Part shown: in pieces, positions 36,924 to 46,100 of the stretch
Numbering within the stretch: position 1 is the stretch's first letter
Layout: every line of letters begins with the position of its first letter
DNA from: Methanobacterium sp.
Lineage (GTDB): Archaea > Methanobacteriota > Methanobacteria > Methanobacteriales > Methanobacteriaceae
NCBI GenBank assembly: GCA_016222945.1
Contig: JACRPY010000002.1
Location: 801,600-865,599, forward strand
DNA: 64,000 nucleotides
Direction: 5' to 3'
Notes under the pieces: model-generated
Seen by the model: only the letters and a program-made list of their open reading frames with translations
Databases searched by the model: none
Told to the model about the DNA's origin: nothing
Program-made: the position numbers and the translations under genes

Positions 36924-37214
36924 GTGGCAAAAGGCCTTATAAGAATTGTTTTAGATATATTAAAACCTCATGAACCGCATATACCTTATTTTGCGAAATA
37001 TTTAAGTGAATTAGAGGGTGTTGATGGAGTTAATGTTACTTTAATGGAAATTGATAAAGAAACTGAGAATGTTAAGGTAACAATGCAAGGAAATGACTTA
37101 AATTTTGATAAAATCAACGACGCAATCAAACAATACGGTGGTTCAATACACAGTGTTGATGAGGTTGTAGCAGGTAAAACACTTGTTGAAGAAGTTACAA
37201 CACCTCAGGATTGA
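36924..37214 (+). CDS. DUF211 family protein
   Basis: This 96-residue ferredoxin-like-fold protein (MAKGLIRIVLDILKPHEP...) matches a small family known from methanogens, some with metal-bound crystal structures. Its function is unknown. GTG 36924 is chosen because GGAGG lies eight bases before it; the in-frame ATG 36918 would leave only two. Family members start at the same point. The RraA-like gene follows six bases after the stop. Confidence 0.88.
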   Translation: MAKGLIRIVLDILKPHEPHIPYFAKYLSELEGVDGVNVTLMEIDKETENVKVTMQGNDLNFDKINDAIKQYGGSIHSVDEVVAGKTLVEEVTTPQD

Positions 37215-37220
37215 TTTTTA

Positions 37221-37886
37221 ATGTTTGATGGCATGAAGCTTTCACCTGAAAGCATCTTAAAAAAATTTTCATCCAACTCTTCTATTTCTAAATTAGTGAG
37301 AATGGATATTTCAACTTCCCAACTTTCTGATGCCTTAAATCATGTTACAGGTAATTCTGGAGTGATTCAGGGCGTTAAACCATTATTAGATAAGGTGGTT
37401 ATTGGAAGGGTAGTAACTGCATCTACAAGTTCTGATGATTGGGGAACCAGCTTAAAAGCAATAGATGCAGCTAAAAGTGGTGAAATACTTTTTATTTATG
37501 TTGAAGATGATAATAATGCGATTTGGGGTGAATTAACATCTAAAACTGCACAAAAAAAGGGAATAGTAGGTACAGTAATATATGGTGCAGTAAGGGATGT
37601 TGGGGCAGTTAAAAGATTAGGATATCCTGTTTTTTCAAAAAAGATAGTTCCTAATGCTGGCAGCCCTAAAAATGAAGGTAAAGTAAATATATCAATAAAA
37701 TGTGGCGATATCACAGTTAATCCTCAAGATATAATTGTTGGAGATGAATGTGGTGTTATAGTCATACCTAATGAGCATTTAGATGCAGTGATAAAGGAAA
37801 CATTAAATATAAAGAAAAAAGAGGATCAAATCATTTCTAAAATAGAAAAAGGGCGTTCTCTATCAGATATATTGGGAATAAAATAA
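37221..37886 (+). CDS. RraA-like protein
   Basis: This 221-residue protein has the RraA/HMG-aldolase signature GTVIYGAVRDVGAVKRLGYP and a GDECGVIVIP segment. The family includes RNase E inhibitors and class II aldolases/decarboxylases. In an archaeon the aldolase-like activity is more likely, as the arginine-aspartate pair in AVRDV is retained. It is probably co-transcribed with the DUF211 gene behind array B. Confidence 0.85.
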   Translation: MFDGMKLSPESILKKFSSNSSISKLVRMDISTSQLSDALNHVTGNSGVIQGVKPLLDKVVIGRVVTASTSSDDWGTSLKAIDAAKSGEILFIYVEDDNNAIWGELTSKTAQKKGIVGTVIYGAVRDVGAVKRLGYPVFSKKIVPNAGSPKNEGKVNISIKCGDITVNPQDIIVGDECGVIVIPNEHLDAVIKETLNIKKKEDQIISKIEKGRSLSDILGIK

Positions 37887-37971
37887 AAACTATAAATGCT
37901 AAAGATAAAAAAATAAATATATATTGTTTTAATAAAAAACGTTTTTGAATTTAAATTTAATAGGGATAATA

Positions 37972-39039
37972 ATGCAAAGCACTACCGAATTTATAAAGGG
38001 TCATAAATGGGAAATATTAATTTCATTCATTGTAGGCGCATTCATCATATTCATTGTATCCTTTGCAGTGGGTATAAATGATATATTAGAAGTTTTAGGG
38101 CGCACAAATATTTATTTAATGTTGTTTACAGTGCTTTTAGAACTGATTATTATATTATTATGGACGCAACGGTGGAAATTGATTTTAGATGTTCTTCATA
38201 GGGCTCCTAAATTTAAACAACTGTTTTTAATGATGTTTGCAAGCCAATTTGGAAACAATGTAACTCCCGGTGCTGCTGGAGGCGAACCATTACGTGCGTA
38301 TTTACTTGATAAATTTGAAGAAATTCCATTTGAAACTGGTTTTGCATCAGCAACTGCAGACAGAGTTTTTGAATTTTTCCCATTTGTATTGGTATCCACA
38401 CTCGCAGCATACCTAATATTCACATTAAATATTGGATTTTTAACCAGTTTATTGGTTAGTTTAATGATAATAGTGACAATGACATTTTTTGGATTGATGA
38501 TATATGTTGGTTTAAAAAAAGAAGTTGCAACAAGATTAATTTTATCACTTGCAAAGCGCATATATCCTTTTGTAAAAAGATTAACTTCCAGAGAAACTTC
38601 ATTTAATAATGTCAAAAATAAATTAGTTGAATACATTGAAACATTTACAACAGGGTTCCAGGGAGTTTTAAGGAATAATAGGATGTTTTTAGTGGGAGTA
38701 TTCATCTCATTTTTGATGTGGGGACTTGATAACTTCCGTTTTTATCTTACATTTGGAGCAATAGGCTATTATCCGCCTATAGTGCCTATGATAATCATTT
38801 ATACAATATCTATTTTAGTATCAATACTTCCTACAATACCAGGATCATTGGGGATTCGTGAGGGCACTATGGTTGCTCTTTTCCTTCCTGTAGGTGTTCC
38901 TGCCGATGTAGTCCTTGCTGTGTCTTTATTGGATAGGTTAGTTACTTATATGATGCCTACATTTGTTGGAGCTTTTGCTACATTCTATTATGGTAAATTG
39001 TATAAAGATAAGAAGGGAAGTTCGGTTAATCAAGGATAA
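37972..39039 (+). CDS. Flippase-like membrane protein (UPF0104/AglD-type)
   Basis: This 355-residue protein of seven to eight helices belongs to the lysylphosphatidylglycerol-synthase transmembrane family. The motifs QFGNNVTPGAAGGEPLRAYLL and PGSLGIREG are typical. Relatives include flippases for lipid-linked sugars. ATG 37972 with GGGAT upstream is preferred over an in-frame TTG at 37945. Confidence 0.85.
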   Translation: MQSTTEFIKGHKWEILISFIVGAFIIFIVSFAVGINDILEVLGRTNIYLMLFTVLLELIIILLWTQRWKLILDVLHRAPKFKQLFLMMFASQFGNNVTPGAAGGEPLRAYLLDKFEEIPFETGFASATADRVFEFFPFVLVSTLAAYLIFTLNIGFLTSLLVSLMIIVTMTFFGLMIYVGLKKEVATRLILSLAKRIYPFVKRLTSRETSFNNVKNKLVEYIETFTTGFQGVLRNNRMFLVGVFISFLMWGLDNFRFYLTFGAIGYYPPIVPMIIIYTISILVSILPTIPGSLGIREGTMVALFLPVGVPADVVLAVSLLDRLVTYMMPTFVGAFATFYYGKLYKDKKGSSVNQG

Positions 39040-39183
39040 TCTGATTTTTGATCATATTCTATGCTGATTTATTATCTAATTCAGATAGCCTTATTATATT
39101 AATAGATTTCCTTTTTTTATCTACCCTAAAAATCAATTCAAAAGGCTTATATGAAGGTTTTAATTTTATTATTTATAAGTATC

Positions 39184-39197
39184 GAAACATTTATATA
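39184..39197 (+). promoter_or_regulatory. BRE/TATA promoter of gar1-tfb
   Basis: CGAAACATTTATATA-type BRE plus TATA ends about 50 bases before the gar1 ATG. It should drive gar1 and the overlapping tfb. Confidence 0.6.
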
Positions 39198-39246
39198 GTA
39201 CTTCTTAACACATTTTAGTTATATAAAACTATCGGTATGATGATAA

Positions 39247-39522
39247 ATGAAAAAACTAGGAATTATCTCACATATGTCTAATAAGGGCAAAATTATCCTT
39301 AGATCGGATAACTCTCCTAGATTAGGACTACATGTTTTTAATAAAGACAAAAAAAAGATTGGAAGCATCCATGATGTCTTTGGACCAACAAAAAAACCTT
39401 ACATCTCAGTTAGAATATACGCAAAAAATATTGAAAGTTTTGAAAAGCGAGTTGGAGAGCAATTGTTTATATCATCAAAACCTATAAAGAGTTGGGGGCG
39501 GAAAAAACGAAAGAAAAAATGA
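39247..39522 (+). CDS. gar1: H/ACA ribonucleoprotein subunit Gar1
   Basis: Gar1 is part of the pseudouridylation H/ACA complex with Cbf5. The 91-residue protein has the reductase/elongation-like barrel core GSIHDVFGPTKKPYISVR and a basic tail. Its stop overlaps the tfb start in ATGA, so the two are translationally coupled. Confidence 0.92.
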   Translation: MKKLGIISHMSNKGKIILRSDNSPRLGLHVFNKDKKKIGSIHDVFGPTKKPYISVRIYAKNIESFEKRVGEQLFISSKPIKSWGRKKRKKK

Positions 39523-40454
39523 AATACGACGTTTCAGAAATTGAAAAAGTCGAAACAAAGTGCCCAGAATGTGGTTCTGACAAATTAATTAATGATCACG
39601 AACGTGGAGAAATTGTATGCGGAGCATGTGGTCTGGTTATAGATGATAATTTAGTTGATATGGGTCCAGAATGGAGAGCATTTGACCATGAACAAAGGGA
39701 TAAAAGAACAAGAGTAGGTGCACCTATAACTTACACCATCCACGATAAAGGTTTAAGTACCATGATCGACTGGAGGAACAAGGACATCTACGGTAGGGAC
39801 ATCCCTGCACGAAACCGTGCTCAATGGTACCGTTTAAGGAAATGGCAGAGAAAGATAAGGATTTCTGGTGCTACAGAAAGGAACCTTGCATTTGCTTTAA
39901 GTGAACTTGACAGGGATTCATCAAGATTAGGTTTACCAAGAAGCGTGAGAGAGGCAGCATCAGTTGTCTACAGAAGCGCTGTAGAAAATAAGCTCATCAG
40001 AGGCAGAAGTATTGAAGGAGTAGTTGCTGCATCATTATATGCGGCGTGCAGAAGATGTAACGTTCCAAGAACTCTTGACGAGATTGCAGAAGTATCTCGT
40101 GTAAGTAAAAAAGAAGTTGGAAGAACTTACAGGTTCCTAACACGTGAACTTAACATTAAATTACCACCAACATCTCCTGTGGATTATGTTCCACGATTTG
40201 CAAGTGAATTAAGCTTGTCTGGTGAAGTACAATCCAAAGCTATTGAAATAATTGAAAAAGCAATGGAAAAAGGCCTTACATCAGGTAGAGGGCCGACAGG
40301 AGTTGCAGCAGCAGCATTATACATTGCATCTGTGCTTCTTGGAGAGAGAAAAACTCAAAGAGATGTTGCTGATATTGCAGGTGTAACTGAAGTAACAATC
40401 CGTAATAGGTACAAAGAGCTCACCGAACAGCTTGATATGGGTGTAACTTTATAG
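39519..40454 (+). CDS. tfb: Transcription initiation factor TFB
   Basis: TFB bridges TBP and RNA polymerase. The 311-residue protein has an N-terminal zinc ribbon (C15, C18, C34, C37), the B-reader/linker (GPEWRAFD) and two cyclin folds ending in a helix-turn-helix (VTEVTIRNRYKEL). ATG 39519 is preferred over an upstream in-frame TTG at 39492, giving the standard start MKYDVSEIEK and a four-base overlap with gar1. The stop is TAG. Confidence 0.96.
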   Translation: MKYDVSEIEKVETKCPECGSDKLINDHERGEIVCGACGLVIDDNLVDMGPEWRAFDHEQRDKRTRVGAPITYTIHDKGLSTMIDWRNKDIYGRDIPARNRAQWYRLRKWQRKIRISGATERNLAFALSELDRDSSRLGLPRSVREAASVVYRSAVENKLIRGRSIEGVVAASLYAACRRCNVPRTLDEIAEVSRVSKKEVGRTYRFLTRELNIKLPPTSPVDYVPRFASELSLSGEVQSKAIEIIEKAMEKGLTSGRGPTGVAAAALYIASVLLGERKTQRDVADIAGVTEVTIRNRYKELTEQLDMGVTL

Positions 40455-40567
40455 TTACATCAATTTATTTATTTTCTTGTTTTATACTTATTTTTAAATT
40501 ATACATTAATTCCAATTTTTAGAAGTTTAATTGAGCCTAAATCCAATTTGACAAGGAATTTCCTATT

Positions 40568-42193
40568 TTATAGCTCATCGACATCTTCAGACAGTATCAT
40601 GTCCTCATTATAATATTGGACAATCAATTTTTTTTCTTCTTCCATCTTAGGAAATTTGTAGAACACGATTGCAGCTCCAATAATGATTGCTATAATTCCA
40701 GCAAGATAAGCCCAATGGTCTCCCGCTAAAAATGAAGTTTTAGCTGCAGATATGATCTGGGCAGAATATTGTGGATTCTGTTGCGCAAGGGTGGCAGCGC
40801 TGGCAAATGATTTTGTAAGTGTTGCCTCTATGCTAGCGGATATTTGCTGTTGGGCAGAGGGGGACAGGTTGCTGATTTGTGTAGCAAATGCCTTGGCATA
40901 ACCTGCTGTAAGTAGTGCACCGAATATGGAAGTCATGATTGCACCACCAAAATCACGTTGCAAGTCTGCAGTTCCTGAGGCCATACCTTCACGTTTAACT
41001 GGAACGGAACCTGTAAGTGAATGTGAAGCTGGAGTTCCTGCCAACCCTACTCCAATTCCGACAAAGGCGTAAGCAAGTCCAACCTCCCAGTAGGGGATGT
41101 TATCTTTCCATAACAATAGCATGGTCATGAAACCTAATAAACAGAACAAATAGCCAAGTAAAAGTGTAAATCTAGAACCATGGGACTCAACGAGCTTGGC
41201 AGATTGTGGTGCTACCAGAATCATCAAGATAGCTGCCGGTAAAATTGAAATTCCTGCATCTAAGGTTGAATATCCAAGAACATTTTGTAAAAACTGTTGA
41301 CCGATGTACATAGCGCCCATAAGTGACCCAAAAACAATTATTCCTGCAGTTGCCGCTACCCAGAAGATCTGACGACTGGCGATTTTAAGGTCATACAGTG
41401 GATTTTGTACTTTATGTTGGCGCATTATGAATAAGATTCCTGCAACGGCTGCGATTATTAATAAACTAATTATCAGAGTTTCTGAATTTGGTACTGGAGC
41501 AAAGTTAATGGCTAGAATCAATGTTCCTAAGAGAATTAGAGACATTAACCCTCCAATGTTATCAACTGGATCTTTTGTTTCATTTATATGGGATGGAACG
41601 AATTTTATGGCCATAATTAGAGCTATAACAGCCAGGGGCAATGTGATAAGGAAGACCGAACCCCATGAATTTGATAGAAGCAGATATCCGGAGAATAATG
41701 GTCCAAGAGCCGCAATTGCAGCACCTATACCTGACCACAATGCGATTGACTTTGTCCTTATTGGACCTGACCATAAAGCAGCTATTAGTGCCAGAGTAGT
41801 TGGAAATGCCATTCCTGCAGCCAAGCCGCCTATGATACGGGCCCCAATTAAGATCTCAATGGTTGGAGCAAAACCTGCGATGATAGATGCAGGTATGGCA
41901 ATCAGTGTTCCTATAATGAGCATCATCTTTCGACCATGATGGTCACCCAAAGCACCAAACCATAGCACTGAAGCAGCAAGACCTAAAGAGAAGCCTACTG
42001 CCACGAGATTAATTTGAACCTGTGAAGCACCAAAAGCTAAACCTATTGAAGGTAGAGCAACATTAGCTACCGAAAGATTTAGGTTGGCGACTGCAGCTAC
42101 CAGAATTAGTGTGGCTAGAACAATTTTCCCTGGTATTTGTGGTTTAATGTTTGCTTTTCTATTATCTGCATTGTTTTTTATTTCAGTAGACAT
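40568..42193 (-). CDS. MFS drug efflux transporter, DHA2 (14-helix) type
   Basis: This 541-residue transporter has about fourteen helices. Motif A is GALGDHHGRKMMLI and motif C-like segments follow (GIGAAIAALGPLFSGYLL). A long loop sits before the last helix, typical of EmrB/QacA-like DHA2 pumps. AGGAAG precedes the ATG. Its base use looks richer in G+C than neighbours, suggesting acquisition. No TetR- or MarR-type regulator is adjacent. Confidence 0.88.
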   Translation of the reverse strand: MSTEIKNNADNRKANIKPQIPGKIVLATLILVAAVANLNLSVANVALPSIGLAFGASQVQINLVAVGFSLGLAASVLWFGALGDHHGRKMMLIIGTLIAIPASIIAGFAPTIEILIGARIIGGLAAGMAFPTTLALIAALWSGPIRTKSIALWSGIGAAIAALGPLFSGYLLLSNSWGSVFLITLPLAVIALIMAIKFVPSHINETKDPVDNIGGLMSLILLGTLILAINFAPVPNSETLIISLLIIAAVAGILFIMRQHKVQNPLYDLKIASRQIFWVAATAGIIVFGSLMGAMYIGQQFLQNVLGYSTLDAGISILPAAILMILVAPQSAKLVESHGSRFTLLLGYLFCLLGFMTMLLLWKDNIPYWEVGLAYAFVGIGVGLAGTPASHSLTGSVPVKREGMASGTADLQRDFGGAIMTSIFGALLTAGYAKAFATQISNLSPSAQQQISASIEATLTKSFASAATLAQQNPQYSAQIISAAKTSFLAGDHWAYLAGIIAIIIGAAIVFYKFPKMEEEKKLIVQYYNEDMILSEDVDEL

Positions 42194-42455
42194 ATTTACT
42201 TCCTTATAATGGATTTTTTTACTGCAATATTATCTTTTTTCATTATTCAATTGTTTATAATCAATCTTATTCATTTTTTGCCTTTCAATATGATTATATT
42301 TAATTTATCTTAAGATTTATTTAAAAATATTTCTCATTTACAGATTCAAATTGAAAAAAATGGTTTTTTGAGTATCTATGAAAAATAATTAAATTAAATA
42401 TTATTTTTAATCAAAAACCAAAAAATAATTAAATTAATAACATTTATTATATACT
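42194..42455. other. AT-rich divergent intergenic region
   Basis: It holds promoters for the MFS pump and the K+ channel. I see no gene. TTTATTATATA ends about ten bases before the channel ATG. Confidence 0.3.
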
Positions 42456-43295
42456 ATGAAGCCGGATAGTAGAATCAGACGGATTTATGAATTATTTTGT
42501 TTCATGTCTATCATTTTCTATGGATTTACCCTTTTGATACTGGTTTTTTTTAATTTTGAACCTAGAAATATCACTATATTAATTCAGTCAGACTTATTCA
42601 TTGCAGTATTCCTTTTATTAGAATTCTATTTAAGAATAAGGGATGAAAAAGATAAAGGAGATTATATCAGGGATAATTGGATTGATATAGTTGCCATAAT
42701 TCCCATAAATTTTATTATAATAATTTTAGCGGGAGAGATTAGCCCTATAATATTTGTTATTGTCAAATTGGTTGCAATAATTAAAATTTTTGCATTATAC
42801 AAGTTTTCAAGGAAGATAAGTGATGAAGTTTTAGAATTTGCCGAGAAAACAAAACTGTTTTATGGTTTGGCAATCTACCTTTTTGTTATTATATTTGGTT
42901 CTGCAGCTGTTTTCTATATTGAAAGAGGAGTAAATCCAAATCTGCACACACTGGGAGACGGTTTCTGGTATATAATACAAACCATCACCACAGTTGGTTA
43001 TGGGGATGTGGTTCCAGTAACAAGTTCTGGTAGATTAATTGGTTTAGTGGCTATGTTTACTGCAATTGCATTTTCAAGCCTCCTAACAGCTACAACAACA
43101 TCTGCACTACTTGAAAAATTCCGTAAAGAAAGGGAAGTAACTAAAGAAAAGAGTAAAGAAACTATTGGAAATCTTTTTAAAAAATTGAACAGCTTAGAAA
43201 ATCAGATAAACGAAATAAAATCTGAGACTGATAGTTTAAAAGAAATAAAGTCAGAAATTCAAGATTTAAAAAAAATAATTGAAAAAGAAAAATAA
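42456..43295 (+). CDS. Voltage-gated-type potassium channel
   Basis: This 279-residue protein has a voltage-sensor-like block of helices, then a pore with the selectivity filter TTVGYGD near residues 177-183. A last transmembrane helix is followed by a C-terminal coiled coil (NSLENQINEIKSETDSLKE) instead of an RCK domain. The S4 segment is short of positive charges, so voltage gating is uncertain. It converges with the DUF2116 gene. Confidence 0.88.
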   Translation: MKPDSRIRRIYELFCFMSIIFYGFTLLILVFFNFEPRNITILIQSDLFIAVFLLLEFYLRIRDEKDKGDYIRDNWIDIVAIIPINFIIIILAGEISPIIFVIVKLVAIIKIFALYKFSRKISDEVLEFAEKTKLFYGLAIYLFVIIFGSAAVFYIERGVNPNLHTLGDGFWYIIQTITTVGYGDVVPVTSSGRLIGLVAMFTAIAFSSLLTATTTSALLEKFRKEREVTKEKSKETIGNLFKKLNSLENQINEIKSETDSLKEIKSEIQDLKKIIEKEK

Positions 43296-43301
43296 ACAAG
43301 T

Positions 43302-43499
43302 TTAATATAGTTTTCCCTTAAAAGCAAACAGGAAATAAATTATAATTAATGCAGCAAAGGCTATATACATTATTTTCCTTGTTTTAGCTACTTTTCTTTG
43401 TCTTTCTGTAAAAATTTGTTCACAATTTGGAGAGCAGAACTTTTCTTCCATAGGGATTGGTGTTCCGCACATTGGACAATGTTTATGTGGTTTTGTCAT
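43302..43499 (-). CDS. DUF2116 zinc-ribbon membrane protein
   Basis: This 65-residue protein has an N-terminal zinc ribbon (C8, C11, C22, C26 in CPMCG...CSPNC) and one C-terminal transmembrane helix. The family is archaeal and of unknown function. GAGGTG at the end of array C supplies its ribosome binding site, five bases before the ATG. Confidence 0.88.
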   Translation of the reverse strand: MTKPHKHCPMCGTPIPMEEKFCSPNCEQIFTERQRKVAKTRKIMYIAFAALIIIYFLFAFKGKLY

Positions 43500-43504
43500 A
43501 TTTA

Positions 43505-43712
43505 CACCTCAAAATCTCTCGAAATCTGTGAAAATTTTCAATTTTCACGCAGCAAAAACGAAGTTTTTGCATGCTTTGATTTCGGAGCTCTCAAATACTT
43601 TATATTTGGAGCAGAGAAACTTTGTTTCTCATGCATGAAAATCTTTGATTTTCGTATGTTTTTATTTTGGGTTCGAAAAACTCTTGGTTTTCTTAACCTC
43701 ATTGGTTAATAT
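43505..43712 (-). repeat. Stem-loop array C (leader of the DUF2116 gene)
   Basis: Six hairpins lie at 43528-43548, 43552-43570, 43592-43608, 43614-43630, 43637-43653 and 43675-43692. An outer pair CGAAATC 43520-43526 with GATTTCG 43578-43584 encloses the first two, and GGTT/AACC flanks the last. It shares the GGTT-AAGAAAA...TTTTC-AACC module with arrays A and B. It lies between pyrH and the DUF2116 gene on their shared strand. Confidence 0.85.
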
Positions 43713-43730
43713 AAAAATTCAATTTATTTA

Positions 43731-44405
43731 TTAATCAGGAATGATAACAGTACCTATTTCATCTTTTATGGCTTTTTTAAGATTTTTAGGGTATTCGCCG
43801 TTTATAATTCTAGTTTTTATATTTGATCTTTTTATAATTTGAATTGCAGTCATGTCAAAAAACTCATATGTACCTGCTTTAATTTCTTTACTGCTTAAAA
43901 TATTCATCATTTCAGTTGGAGTGATCTTTTCGAACATTTTAGCGTCATTGTATTTATTTGGGTCTTTATCATATAATCCGTCCACTGATGTGGCGTTTAT
44001 TAAAAGATCAGCATCTACAAACTCGGCAAGGATACTTCCAACAGCATCAGTACTGTGTGCTGGTTCTGTTCCACCCATAACTACAATTTTACCCGACGTT
44101 CCAAATTCCATTGCATCATGGAAATTCATAGCAACTTTAGGATATGCATCTGCCCCAAGGGCCATGATCAGAAGCTTGGCATTAAGTCGGGTTACTTCAA
44201 TTCCTATATCGTCACAGGCTGCTTCAGAAGCTTCAAAGCCTCTGGCTATTCCAATATAATCTCTTGCAGGTTTTCCGCCTCCAACAACAACTAAAATTTG
44301 ATGTTCATTGTTCATATCGTGTAAAACTTCAGCATAATCTTTGAATTTTGCAGGATCATTATCTTTAATTATAATTGAACCGCCAATTGTAACAACTATT
44401 TTCAT
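43731..44405 (-). CDS. pyrH: UMP kinase (archaeal PyrH)
   Basis: This kinase phosphorylates UMP to UDP. The 224-residue amino-acid-kinase fold has VTIGGSIIIKD at the start, VVVGGGKPARDYI, and NATSVDGLYDKDPNKY near residue 140. GGTGATAAG precedes the ATG. It stands upstream of array C and the DUF2116 gene. Confidence 0.94.
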   Translation of the reverse strand: MKIVVTIGGSIIIKDNDPAKFKDYAEVLHDMNNEHQILVVVGGGKPARDYIGIARGFEASEAACDDIGIEVTRLNAKLLIMALGADAYPKVAMNFHDAMEFGTSGKIVVMGGTEPAHSTDAVGSILAEFVDADLLINATSVDGLYDKDPNKYNDAKMFEKITPTEMMNILSSKEIKAGTYEFFDMTAIQIIKRSNIKTRIINGEYPKNLKKAIKDEIGTVIIPD

Positions 44406-44596
44406 CTTATCACCAATAATTAATGTCGTGAAACTTAAATAAATATAATTCTAATAGTATAAGTAAATAAATTTGAGTTTAATTAATTATATTATTATTT
44501 ATATCATTGAAGATAAACATAGACTAAATAATTTCTGATATTTTAAATTATGCAGTTAACCAATTTATTATTTATACTAATTAAGGAGTGATTTTT

Positions 44597-45826
44597 TTGG
44601 CTGAAGTATCATCAAAAGAGTTATACGAGTTTAAACGAACTATTGAGGAACTTTCAGATAAGAAAGGAAGAGGAACAGAACTCGTATCTGTTTATATCCC
44701 TCCAGATAAACAAATAAGTGATGTCGTAAAACATATGAGGGAAGAATTAAGTCAAAGTGCAAATATCAAAAGTAAATCTACAAAAAAGAATGTACAATCT
44801 GCAATAGAAGTGATTATGCAGAGATTAAGACTCTTTCCTAAACCTCCTGAAAACGGACTTCTGCTTTTTGTGGGAATGATTCCACGGGGCGGTCCTGGTA
44901 CTGAAAAGATGGAAACATACGTTTTTGAACCTCCAGAACCATTACAAACATATACTTACCACTGTAACTCCGAATTTTTCCTGGAACCACTTCAGGACAT
45001 GTTAGATATAAAAGAAACATATGGGCTGGCAGTTTTAGATAGAAAAGAAGCTACAATTGCACTACTCCGTGGAAAAAGAATAGACATTGTAAAAACACTT
45101 ACAAGTGGAGTTCCAGGTAAACATAAAGCAGGTGGGCAATCACAGAGAAGATTTGACCGTTTAATAGAACTTGCAGCTCATGAATTCTTGAAAAGAATTG
45201 GAGGGCACATGAACGATGCTTTCCTACCAATTACTGATTTAAAAGGAGTAATATTGGGCGGACCTGGACATACAAAGGAAGAGTTCCTTAAAGGAGATTA
45301 TTTGCAATATGAAATTAAAAATAAAGTTATAACAACAGTAGATACATCATATACTGGTGAATTTGGGATAAGAGAAGTTATTGATAAATCTATGGATGTT
45401 TTAACTGAAATTGACATAATGCGGGAAAAAAAGCTTGTTCAGAGATTTTTAAAGGAATTAATAAGTGAAGATGGACTTGCATCATATGGGGAAGCAGATG
45501 TAAGAAAAAATCTTCAAATGGGAGCAGTTGAAGTCCTTCTACTTTCTGAAGGCCTTAAATCAAGCAGAGAAACCTATGAATGTTCAGCATGTGGATGTGT
45601 TAAGGAAAAAACTGTTAAAAATGTTGATGAATCCGATGAAATGCAGTGTCCTGAGTGCGGCGAAAAAATGAAAGAAAGTAAAGCCAAAGACATTATCGAT
45701 GATTTCGTGGATATGGCAGAAGAAATCGGATCTGAAGTAGAACTAATATCAACAGAAACAGAGGAAGGAATGCAGATTTTAAGGGCTTTTGGAGGTATTA
45801 CGGCTATATTGAGGTATAGGGTGTAA
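44597..45826 (+). CDS. prf1: Peptide chain release factor aRF1
   Basis: aRF1 reads all stop codons and releases peptides. The 409-residue protein has NIKS (residues 56-59) in the stop-decoding domain and GGQSQRRF (about 178-185) for hydrolysis. A C-terminal domain with a zinc ribbon (CSACGC, CPECGE) follows. TTG 44597 is chosen because GGAGTGA lies five bases before it; GTG 44588 would overlap that site. The last ~20 codons and the terminator are repeated downstream. Confidence 0.95.
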   Translation: MAEVSSKELYEFKRTIEELSDKKGRGTELVSVYIPPDKQISDVVKHMREELSQSANIKSKSTKKNVQSAIEVIMQRLRLFPKPPENGLLLFVGMIPRGGPGTEKMETYVFEPPEPLQTYTYHCNSEFFLEPLQDMLDIKETYGLAVLDRKEATIALLRGKRIDIVKTLTSGVPGKHKAGGQSQRRFDRLIELAAHEFLKRIGGHMNDAFLPITDLKGVILGGPGHTKEEFLKGDYLQYEIKNKVITTVDTSYTGEFGIREVIDKSMDVLTEIDIMREKKLVQRFLKELISEDGLASYGEADVRKNLQMGAVEVLLLSEGLKSSRETYECSACGCVKEKTVKNVDESDEMQCPECGEKMKESKAKDIIDDFVDMAEEIGSEVELISTETEEGMQILRAFGGITAILRYRV

Positions 45827-45843
45827 TTCAACCTTTTTTTGAT

Positions 45844-45871
45844 CAACCCTTTTTTCAAGGAAAAAAGGTTG
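45844..45871 (+). terminator. prf1 terminator hairpin, copy 1
   Basis: A near-perfect stem CAACC(C)TTTTTTC with GAAAAAAGGTTG and loop AAG, preceded by a T7 run at 45834-45840. A second copy lies at 45952-45979. Confidence 0.55.
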
Positions 45872-45951
45872 AGGAGATGCAGATTTTAAGAGCTTTTGGA
45901 GGTATTACAGCTATATTAAGGTATCGTGTATAATTCAATTTTTTTTTTGAT

Positions 45952-45979
45952 CAACCCTTTTTTCAAGGAAAAAAGGTTG
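45952..45979 (+). terminator. prf1 terminator hairpin, copy 2
   Basis: The stem is identical to that at 45844-45871, within the second tandem copy, and preceded by a longer T-run. Confidence 0.5.
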
Positions 45980-46100
45980 AGGAGATGCAGATTTTAAGGG
46001 CTTTTGGAGGTATTACAGCTATATTAATGTATAGGGTGTAATATTTCTCCCTAATTTTCGAAATTTATTAAAATAAATAATAGAAAAGCAGACAATAAAA

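Larger units (their letters stand above)
45761..46041 (+). repeat. Tandem triplication of the prf1 3' end with its terminator hairpin
   Basis: Copy 1 (45761-45870) is the real gene end. Copy 2 (45871-45978) and partial copy 3 (45979-46041) repeat it with few changes. Each copy keeps the reading of MQILRAFGGITAIL...YRV and a stop codon. The only amino-acid change is R to M in copy 3. Copies 1 and 2 each carry the CAACC...GGTTG hairpin. Confidence 0.9.

Noticed and set aside
36619..36930. Open frames on both strands across array B (79-103 codons)
   Set aside because: They are by-products of the palindromic hairpins, with no ribosome binding site and no protein-like composition.
43672..43700. 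GGGTTCGAAAAA resembling a tRNA T-loop
   Set aside because: It is part of a hairpin in array C. There is no acceptor, anticodon or D stem at tRNA spacing.
43398..43709. 103-codon frame on the plus strand through array C
   Set aside because: It overlaps the well-supported DUF2116 gene and hairpins; codon makeup is that of the repeats.
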